Shown one piece after another: positions 7,538 to 12,681 of a DNA stretch of 12,681 nt. Source of the stretch: an uncultured Gammaproteobacteria bacterium (GTDB taxonomy: Bacteria; Pseudomonadota; Gammaproteobacteria; Pseudomonadales; UBA5518); NCBI GenBank assembly GCA_903921135.1, contig CAIXOY010000209.1, forward strand, positions 1 to 12,681, in the 5' to 3' direction. Below the pieces are notes generated by a model. It worked only from the letters and a program-made list of their open reading frames with translations, did not search any database and was not told the origin of the DNA. Position numbers and translations under genes: made by a program. Within the stretch, counting starts at the first letter, position 1. Every line of letters begins with the position of its first letter.

Positions 7538-7723
7538 TCTGGTGTGTCCTGCGGGCATTCCCGGTGGGGCGGTTCGGGAGTATCGCGTTCGCCTGCAGCT
7601 CTTGGCGAGGCGGCCGCGCAGGCTGTGCAGCGCCGGAGCAGAACCGGTTCATCCACGGACTGATCGCGGGACGGGGCGCACGGGTAGACTCCCGGTGGTA
7701 TTGCCAGGCACCGGAGCCGCGAC
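7538..7723. promoter_or_regulatory. Divergent control region of the two acyl-CoA operons
   Basis: These 186 bases separate the first genes of the minus and plus operons, so promoters for both must lie here or overlap the gene starts. It holds a perfect palindrome at 7641-7650 near the centre and a 9-base direct repeat TCCCGGTGG at 7559-7567 and 7690-7698. Each repeat copy is about 20-25 bases from one of the start codons. TAGACT at 7685-7690 is -10-like for the plus operon, but I find no matching -35 box. No sigma-70 promoter can be assigned with confidence. Confidence 0.6.
7641..7650. promoter_or_regulatory. Perfect 10-bp palindrome, candidate operator
   Basis: GAACCGGTTC is self-complementary over all ten bases and lies 104 bases from the minus operon start and 74 bases from the plus operon start. 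A dimeric repressor of TetR or similar type is a natural reader of such a site, but no regulator gene is present in the window and symmetry stops at the ten bases. Confidence 0.35.
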
Positions 7724-8182
7724 ATGAGTGACGAATACTGGATCTGGGGGAGTGCTGCCACGGCGCCGCGCATTCTGCACAGCATGGTTCGCGTCGCGGA
7801 CCTGGAGCGCTCGCTGGCGTTTTATTGCGGCACGCTGGGCATGCAGGTGCTGAGCCGCGTCGACGTGGAAGCCGGCCGCTTCAGCATCGTGTTCATCAGC
7901 TTTGCCGGGGACTATAGCGCGCCCGCTATCGAACTCACCTGGAACTGGGATCATCCGGCCAACCAAGAGGGCTACAGCCACGGCACCGGCTATGGCCATG
8001 TCGCGATCGGCATTCCCGATCTGCACGGTTTCTGTGCGCAACTGGAAGCGCGGGGCGTGCCGATTGTTACGGGCCCCAAGACCCTGCTGCCCGGTGCGCC
8101 CGCGCTAGCTTTTATCCGTGACCCGGACGGCTATTCGATCGAACTGATCCAGACGTCCAGGCAAACCACGCCAGCCTCGTGA
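7724..8182 (+). CDS. Glyoxalase I-like (VOC superfamily) metalloenzyme
   Basis: 152 residues in two beta-alpha-beta-beta-beta modules. All four metal ligands of GloA-type glyoxalase I can be aligned: His19 in RILHSMVRV, Glu70 in AIELTWNW, His92 in GYGHVAIGI and Glu140 in GYSIELIQ. Spacing from His19 to Glu70 (51) and from His92 to Glu140 (48) equals that of E. coli GloA. The middle interval is 4 residues longer, and there is an N-terminal extension of about 14 residues. GloA isomerises the glutathione hemithioacetal of methylglyoxal to S-D-lactoylglutathione. First gene of the plus operon, 28 bases before an FAD-linked D-2-hydroxyacid dehydrogenase, which could use D-lactate or a related 2-hydroxy acid. 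No GloB hydrolase is seen. The ATG has GGAG seven bases upstream. The reaction may be glyoxalase I or a related VOC isomerisation. Confidence 0.85.
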   Translation: MSDEYWIWGSAATAPRILHSMVRVADLERSLAFYCGTLGMQVLSRVDVEAGRFSIVFISFAGDYSAPAIELTWNWDHPANQEGYSHGTGYGHVAIGIPDLHGFCAQLEARGVPIVTGPKTLLPGAPALAFIRDPDGYSIELIQTSRQTTPAS

Positions 8183-8197
8183 ACCAGCGCCGCCGTT

Positions 8198-8201
8198 GGA
8201 G
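8198..8201 (+). promoter_or_regulatory. Ribosome-binding site choosing a GTG start
   Basis: GGAG ends 9 bases before GTG 8211, a good distance. It overlaps an in-frame TTG (8196), making that start unlikely, and is 15 bases from ATG 8217, which is long. GTG 8211 is therefore preferred, with ATG 8217 as the alternative; the products differ by two residues. Confidence 0.55.
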
Positions 8202-8210
8202 TGGAACCGG

Positions 8211-9584
8211 GTGAGCATGCCGATTGCTCAGGCTCTGCACGCCATAGTCGGTGAGATCGGCCTGTTGTCGGGTGAGGACGTGAGTGCCCGTTCCTGCGAT
8301 CCTTTCCGTAATGTGCCGCCGCGCGGAGGGCTGATCGTGCGGCCCGCCAGCACGGCGGAACTCTCTGCCGTGATGGCCCTGTGCTCGGCGCGCGGGCAGG
8401 CGGTCGTCGCGCATGGCGGGAGAACCGGCGTCTCCGGCGGCGCGTACGCGGGCGAGAGCGAGATCGTCGTATCTCTGGAGCGGATGCGCGCAGTCCTTGA
8501 GATCTCCCCCGAAGGCCCGCTCGCGGTTGTGGAGGCGGGGGCGAGCGTGGAAGCCCTGCAGCAGGCGGCGGCAGCGCAAGGGCTCTTCTATCCCGTGGAT
8601 CTCGGCTCCAAGGGCAGCGCCACCATCGGCGGCACCATTGCCACCAATGCGGGCGGCAACCGTGTGCTGCGTTGGGGCATGACGCGGCAGAACCTGCTGG
8701 GCGTGGAGGCGGTCCTTGCCGATGGCACCGTGGTGTCGTCGATGAACCGGCTGTTGAAGAACAACATGGGCTATGCGCTGAAGGATATCCTTTGCGGTTC
8801 CGAGGGTACGCTCGGCATCATCACGCGCGCCGTGCTCCGGTTGGTCCCGCAGCCCTCGAGTCAGGACGTCGCTTTCGTCTCGGTGACCGATCACGCGGCG
8901 CTCGTGGCATTGCTGGCGCGCGCGCGGCGCTTGCCCACGCTCTCGGCCTTCGAGGTGATGTGGCCCGACTACTACGATCTGGTCGCGGCAAGTGATACGG
9001 GGCGCCGCCCCGTGCCACCCGGCACCGGGCCCTGTGTGCTGGTCGAGTCGATGGGTTACCACCCGGAGAGCGATCGCCGGCAGTTCGAGGAGTTCCTTTT
9101 CGACGCGGGCGAGAACGGCCTGATCGCCGATGCGGTGCTGGCAGAGAGCGGCAAGCAGGTCGCGGAGCTCTGGCGTGTCAGAGAGGCTGCGGAGGTCATC
9201 GTGCGCGCCATGAGCCCCTTCGTGTCTTTCGACATCAGCCTTGGCGTGGCCGACATCGAGCCCTTCCTGCCACGTGTGCGGGATGCGTTGCTGCAGCGCT
9301 TTGGCATCTTGCGCACCGCGACTTTCGGCCATCTGGGCGACAACAACATCCATATCGCTGCGTACGTGGGGCCCGATACGGCCGCGCTCGAGTCCGAGGT
9401 CGAGGCAGTGGTCTTCGGTGTGCTGCGTGGCTATGACGGTGCAATCACCGCAGAACACGGCATCGGGCAGCACAAGCGCGTGTTCCTGCCCGCACACAAG
9501 CACACGGGCGAGATGGAGATGATGCGGCGCCTGCGCGATGCCCTTGACCCTGACCGGCTTCTCAATCGTGACGTGCTGTTCTGA
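8211..9584 (+). CDS. FAD-linked D-2-hydroxyacid dehydrogenase (GlcD / D-lactate / D-2-hydroxyglutarate dehydrogenase group)
   Basis: 457 residues from the preferred GTG, the usual size for this group. The N-terminal half is a PCMH-type FAD-binding domain with VVAHGGRTGVSGGA (65-78), DLGSKGSATIGGTIATNAGG (130-149) and ILCGSEGTLGIITRAVLRL (193-211). The C-terminal half is the FAD-oxidase C domain with GHLGDNNIH (373-381) and AEHGIG (414-419). His374, His381 and Glu415 are the expected metal ligands and His416 the catalytic base by family knowledge. It converts a D-2-hydroxy acid to a 2-oxo acid and passes electrons to a carrier such as ETF or quinone. Its place after a glyoxalase I-like gene suits D-lactate. 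Its place inside a beta-oxidation operon also permits a 2-hydroxy acid made from the main substrate. Family is firm, substrate unknown. Confidence 0.9.
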   Translation: MSMPIAQALHAIVGEIGLLSGEDVSARSCDPFRNVPPRGGLIVRPASTAELSAVMALCSARGQAVVAHGGRTGVSGGAYAGESEIVVSLERMRAVLEISPEGPLAVVEAGASVEALQQAAAAQGLFYPVDLGSKGSATIGGTIATNAGGNRVLRWGMTRQNLLGVEAVLADGTVVSSMNRLLKNNMGYALKDILCGSEGTLGIITRAVLRLVPQPSSQDVAFVSVTDHAALVALLARARRLPTLSAFEVMWPDYYDLVAASDTGRRPVPPGTGPCVLVESMGYHPESDRRQFEEFLFDAGENGLIADAVLAESGKQVAELWRVREAAEVIVRAMSPFVSFDISLGVADIEPFLPRVRDALLQRFGILRTATFGHLGDNNIHIAAYVGPDTAALESEVEAVVFGVLRGYDGAITAEHGIGQHKRVFLPAHKHTGEMEMMRRLRDALDPDRLLNRDVLF

Positions 9585-9617
9585 ACGCACGCTCTCACAC
9601 CATACGGAAATCCGCTG

Positions 9618-10769
9618 ATGTCCCGCATTCCACTGCCCGCGTTCATGAACGATCAGGAGGTGCGCCTCTTCGCCGATGTGGCGGGGCGCTTCCTCGACCG
9701 TCACGCCACACGCGCCGATACCGACGCCTGGCGTGCAGCAGGCGCGGTGCCCGCATCCCTGTGGCGTGAGGCGGGCCGAGCGGGCCTGCTCGGGGTCACA
9801 GTGCCGGAGGCCTACGGTGGTGCCGGCGCCGATTTCCGCTTCGATGCGGCGCTGATCAATGAACTGGGCCGCCGTGATGCGCTGGGCTTTGCGATTCCGC
9901 TCCACAATTCCGTGGTGCTGCCCTATCTCGTGGACTTCGGCACCGAGTTGCAGAAAAAAAAGTACCTTCCTGGCGGCTGCAGCGGGGAGACTGTTTTCGC
10001 CATCGCCATGTCCGAGCCCGCCGCGGGCTCCGATCTTCAGGGCATGCGTACCACCGCGCGGCGCGACGGCGATGACTATGTGCTGAACGGGCAGAAGATT
10101 TTCATTTCCAACGGCTTGCTGGCTTCGGTGGTGATCGTTGCTGCCAAGACGGATCCTGCCGCTGGGGCGAAGGGCATCACGCTCTTCATCGTCGAGGCGG
10201 ACTGGCCGGGTTTCACCCGCGGACGACTGCTCGACAAGATGGGGCAGGAGGGGCGTGACACAGTCGAGCTTTTCTTCAGCGACCTGCGTGTGCCTGTCGC
10301 GAACCGCCTCGGCGGCGAGGGTGAGGGTTTCGCGATGCTCATGAAAAAACTCCCGCAGGAGCGGCTGGTGATCGCCTGGCAGGCGATGGCGATGATCGAG
10401 TCGGCGCTGGACACCACCGTCACATATGTCCGCGAACGCAAGCTCTTCGGCAAAGCGCTGTCCGATTTCCAGAACAGCCAGTTCACGTTGGCCGATTGCC
10501 TGACACAGGCTACCGTCGCCAAGGTCTTCCTTGACCATTGCACCGACCGCCTCCTGCGCGAGGATCTCGACCACGCCACCGCCTCGATGGCCAAGCTCTG
10601 GGTCACGGAGGCGCAGGGCCGCATCATCGACGCCTGTCTGCAGTTGCACGGAGGCTACGGTTACATGAGCGAGTATCCGATCGCCAATCTGTACAAGGAC
10701 GCGCGTGCCTACCGCATCTACGGTGGCACCAGCGAGATCATGAAACTGCTCATCGCCCGCGCACTCTGA
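9618..10769 (+). CDS. Acyl-CoA dehydrogenase (long-chain/isovaleryl-like, complete active site)
   Basis: 383 residues with all standard motifs in one chain: VPEAYGG (62-68), FAIAMSEPAAGSDLQGMRTTA (127-147), GQKIFISNG (158-166), the RERKLFGKALSDFQNSQFTLAD FAD motif (about 274-295), QLHGGYGYMSEYP and the C-terminal IYGGTSEIMK. PQERL (246-250) puts Glu248 where isovaleryl- and long-chain dehydrogenases hold the catalytic base; the alternative C-terminal position is Gly. Unlike the split pair on the minus strand it should work as a homotetramer, with electrons going to ETF. It follows the FAD dehydrogenase by 33 bases and precedes the thiolase by 9. The ATG has only a weak GGA nine bases upstream. 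A run of eight A (9954-9961, Lys-Lys-Lys codons) is unusual in this GC-rich context but the frame is intact. Confidence 0.92.
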   Translation: MSRIPLPAFMNDQEVRLFADVAGRFLDRHATRADTDAWRAAGAVPASLWREAGRAGLLGVTVPEAYGGAGADFRFDAALINELGRRDALGFAIPLHNSVVLPYLVDFGTELQKKKYLPGGCSGETVFAIAMSEPAAGSDLQGMRTTARRDGDDYVLNGQKIFISNGLLASVVIVAAKTDPAAGAKGITLFIVEADWPGFTRGRLLDKMGQEGRDTVELFFSDLRVPVANRLGGEGEGFAMLMKKLPQERLVIAWQAMAMIESALDTTVTYVRERKLFGKALSDFQNSQFTLADCLTQATVAKVFLDHCTDRLLREDLDHATASMAKLWVTEAQGRIIDACLQLHGGYGYMSEYPIANLYKDARAYRIYGGTSEIMKLLIARAL

Positions 10770-10778
10770 GGCAGCCCC

Positions 10779-11957
10779 ATGCACACACCTTTCATCATCG
10801 ACACGCTTCGCACGCCGATCGCGCGCGGCAAGGCTGGCGGGGCTTTTTCCACCCTGCATCCTGTGGAGTTGCTGGCGATCACGCTGAAAGCACTGGTTGC
10901 GCGCAACGGCATCGACCCTGGCGAGATCGACGATGTGCTGATCGGTTGCGTGGGGCAGGTGGGTGAGCAATCCAACAATCCGGGACGCATGGCTCTGCTC
11001 GCGGCGGGTTTTCCGCAACACGTGCCCGCCAGCACCGTGGAGCGCAAATGCGGCTCCAGCCAGCAGGCGGTGCACTTCGCCGCGCAGGGTATCGCAGCAG
11101 GTGCCTACGATCTCGTGATTGCCGGTGGCATCGAATCCATGAGCCAGGTACCGCTCGGCTCGGCGCGCATGGCCAAGGACATGTACGGCCCAACCTTGCA
11201 GGCGCAGCACGCGCCCGGGCTGGTCTCTCAGGGTGTGTCGGCGGAGCTCATCGCCGCGAAGTGGGGCATCTCTCGCGAAGAGATGGACGCCTATTCGGCG
11301 CGGTCGCATCAGCGAGCGGCGGCCTGCGCTGCGGACGGACGCTTCGCGCGGGAAATCATTCCCGTCGTCCGGGACGGGCATAGCGTCGAACGCGACGAGA
11401 CCATACGCCCGGGAACCTCCGCCGCAGCGCTCGCGGAGTTGAAGCCCTCTTTCCCCACGCCGGAGCTGAGCGAGCGCTTTCCGGAACTGCGCTGGGGCAT
11501 CACGGCGGGCAATTCCTCGCAGCTCGGCGATGGTGCCTCGGCCATGCTGCTCGCGAGCGAGCGCATGGCAACGCGGCTGGGCTTGCGGCCCCGTGCACGT
11601 TTCGCCGGATTCGACGTGGTTGGGGACGATCTGTTCCTGATGCTGGCCGCGCCCATTCCGGCGACACGCCGGGTGCTCCGCAAGGCAGGATTGCGCCTGC
11701 AGGACATTGACCAGTTCGAGGTGAACGAGGCCTTTGCGAGCGTGCCGCTAGCCTGGTCGCGGGAGTTCGACGTGGACCCCGCTCGGCTCAATCCGCGCGG
11801 CGGTGCCATCGCGCTTGGCCACCCCCTCGGTGCCTCTGGCACGCGCCTGATGACTACGCTCCTGTGCGGACTCGAAGACACTGGCGGGCGCTACGGTCTG
11901 CAGACCATGTGCGAGGGCGGCGGCATGGCCAATGCCACCATCATCGAGAGAATCTGA
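10779..11957 (+). CDS. Thiolase (acetyl-CoA acyltransferase), FadA5-like
   Basis: 392 residues, standard for degradative thiolases. It cleaves a 3-ketoacyl-CoA with CoA to acetyl-CoA (or propionyl-CoA) and a shortened acyl-CoA. The nucleophile is Cys91 in VERKCGSSQQAVHF. NEAF lies at 316-319. His348 in GGAIALGHPLGASGTR and Cys378 in TMCEGGGMANA complete the active site. GEQSNNPGR (63-71) and CGSSQQA resemble, from memory, the steroid thiolase FadA5 and related thiolases for branched or bulky chains more than E. coli FadA; this is a tentative subfamily call. The ATG is 9 bases after the dehydrogenase stop, with GAGG overlapping that stop as its ribosome-binding site, so the two genes are translationally close. 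The SDR gene follows after 2 bases. Confidence 0.93.
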   Translation: MHTPFIIDTLRTPIARGKAGGAFSTLHPVELLAITLKALVARNGIDPGEIDDVLIGCVGQVGEQSNNPGRMALLAAGFPQHVPASTVERKCGSSQQAVHFAAQGIAAGAYDLVIAGGIESMSQVPLGSARMAKDMYGPTLQAQHAPGLVSQGVSAELIAAKWGISREEMDAYSARSHQRAAACAADGRFAREIIPVVRDGHSVERDETIRPGTSAAALAELKPSFPTPELSERFPELRWGITAGNSSQLGDGASAMLLASERMATRLGLRPRARFAGFDVVGDDLFLMLAAPIPATRRVLRKAGLRLQDIDQFEVNEAFASVPLAWSREFDVDPARLNPRGGAIALGHPLGASGTRLMTTLLCGLEDTGGRYGLQTMCEGGGMANATIIERI

Positions 11958-11959
11958 AC

Positions 11960-12681
11960 ATGGAAACCGTCGGCATCACGGCACTGGTCACGGGTGGCGC
12001 GTCGGGATTGGGGCGAGCCACCGCCGAGCGGCTGGTGAAACAGGGCGCGCGCGTGCTGATCGTCGACTTGCCTGGTTCGCAGGGAGAGGCCATTGCCGCT
12101 CACTCCGGCGGCACGCTGCGCTTCGTGCCTGCGGATGTCACCAGCCCCGAACAGATGCAGACAGCTATCGATGCCGCGGTCGAATGGGGGCCGCTGCGCG
12201 CGGTGGTGCACTGTGCAGCACGTGGCCACACGCTGCGCATTCTTGATCGCGAGGGAAATCCGGGATCACTCGAGGCCTACGAGGGTGTGATCCGCACCAA
12301 TCTGATCGGCAGCTTCAACGTGTTGCGTCTGGCAGCCGCTGCAATGGCGCGAAACGAGCCGCAGGACGGGGATCGTGGTGTGGTGGTAATGACGGCCTCG
12401 GTCGCTGCATACGAGGGCCAGATCGGGCAGATCCCCTACGCTTCGTCGAAAGCCGGGGTGGTGGGCATGACGCTGGTCGCGGCGCGCGACCTTGCCGCTC
12501 GCGCTATCCGCGTCTGCACCATCGCACCCGGGATCTTTGATACGCCCTTGCTGATGCGGTTGCCACAGGAGGTACTGGACTCGCTGGGCCGCTCGGTGCC
12601 GCATCCGCCGCGCCTGGGGCACCCGCACGAGTTTGCACTGCTGGCGACTCACATCATCGAGAACCCCATGCTGAACGGCGA
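11960..12681 (+). CDS. SDR 3-hydroxyacyl-CoA dehydrogenase, type 2 (HSD17B10-like); 3' end outside window
   Basis: 240 codons are visible, of an expected 255 or so. It oxidises a 3-hydroxyacyl-CoA to the 3-ketoacyl-CoA with NAD. The Rossmann motif TGGASGLG is at 11-18. Asp36 at the end of beta-2 suggests NAD rather than NADP. Active-site residues Asn114, Ser147 (MTASVAAYEGQ), Tyr160 and Lys164 (YASSK) are all present. APGIFDTPLL (189-198), RLGHPHEFALL and HIIENPMLNG are hallmark segments of the 3-hydroxyacyl-CoA dehydrogenase type 2 branch of the family. The ATG follows the thiolase stop by two bases, so translational coupling is likely; the local ribosome-binding site (GAGAGA) is modest. Together with the thiolase it supplies the last two steps of a beta-oxidation cycle. 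Members of this branch act on short or branched 3-hydroxyacyl-CoAs and some on hydroxysteroids, so the substrate is open. Confidence 0.93.
   Translation, partial: METVGITALVTGGASGLGRATAERLVKQGARVLIVDLPGSQGEAIAAHSGGTLRFVPADVTSPEQMQTAIDAAVEWGPLRAVVHCAARGHTLRILDREGNPGSLEAYEGVIRTNLIGSFNVLRLAAAAMARNEPQDGDRGVVVMTASVAAYEGQIGQIPYASSKAGVVGMTLVAARDLAARAIRVCTIAPGIFDTPLLMRLPQEVLDSLGRSVPHPPRLGHPHEFALLATHIIENPMLNG

Noticed and set aside
7649..7690. Possible sigma-70 promoter (TTCATC ... TAGACT) for the plus operon
   Set aside because: The two boxes are about 30 bases apart, far beyond the 16-18 needed, and neither is close to consensus.
8112..11381. A 1089-codon open frame on the minus strand
   Set aside because: It is antisense to three well-conserved genes (FAD dehydrogenase, acyl-CoA dehydrogenase, thiolase) with intact catalytic motifs. 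Its translation is rich in His, Arg, Gln and Ala without any recognisable domain, which is the usual mirror of GC-rich coding DNA.

Overview
The window is GC-rich (about 64% by eye) and densely coded. It looks like part of a Gammaproteobacterial chromosome. The evidence is a proteobacterial-type glucokinase, an outer-membrane TonB-dependent receptor with a cleavable signal peptide, and short-gap operons of acyl-CoA enzymes of the kind found in lipid-, steroid- and terpenoid-degrading proteobacteria. The genus cannot be read from the sequence, and the lineage call is inference.

Layout. (1) Bases 1-729, plus strand: the C-terminal part of a GlgX glycogen debranching enzyme, cut by the window edge. 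It converges on a complete glucokinase gene (743-1720, minus). (2) Bases 1721-1945: a divergent intergenic region with a hairpin over the glucokinase ribosome-binding site. (3) Bases 1946-4309, plus: a monocistronic TonB-dependent receptor of 787 residues, ended by a strong intrinsic terminator. (4) Bases 4358-7537, minus: a three-gene operon, in transcription order a large acyl-CoA dehydrogenase subunit, a small acyl-CoA dehydrogenase subunit and a crotonase-fold protein. (5) Bases 7538-7723: a short divergent control region with a perfect 10-bp palindrome. (6) Bases 7724-12681 and beyond, plus: a glyoxalase I-like protein, an FAD-linked D-2-hydroxyacid dehydrogenase, a homomeric-type acyl-CoA dehydrogenase, a thiolase and an SDR 3-hydroxyacyl-CoA dehydrogenase cut by the right edge.

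How the genes fit together. The two divergent operons carry almost a full beta-oxidation set: two acyl-CoA dehydrogenase systems, a crotonase-fold enzyme, a 3-hydroxyacyl-CoA dehydrogenase and a thiolase. The receptor could bring a hydrophobic or bulky substrate across the outer membrane. Three points suggest something other than plain fatty acids. One dehydrogenase is a split, probably heterotetrameric type. The crotonase-fold protein lacks both hydratase glutamates and looks like an isomerase. The thiolase carries sequence signatures I associate with FadA5-like thiolases that act on bulky substrates. The glyoxalase/2-hydroxyacid dehydrogenase pair at the head of the plus operon is an unusual addition. 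No acyl-CoA ligase, transcription regulator or canonical enoyl-CoA hydratase lies inside the window. I see no tRNA, rRNA, CRISPR array, insertion sequence or prophage gene, and no gene-free stretch longer than 300 bases.
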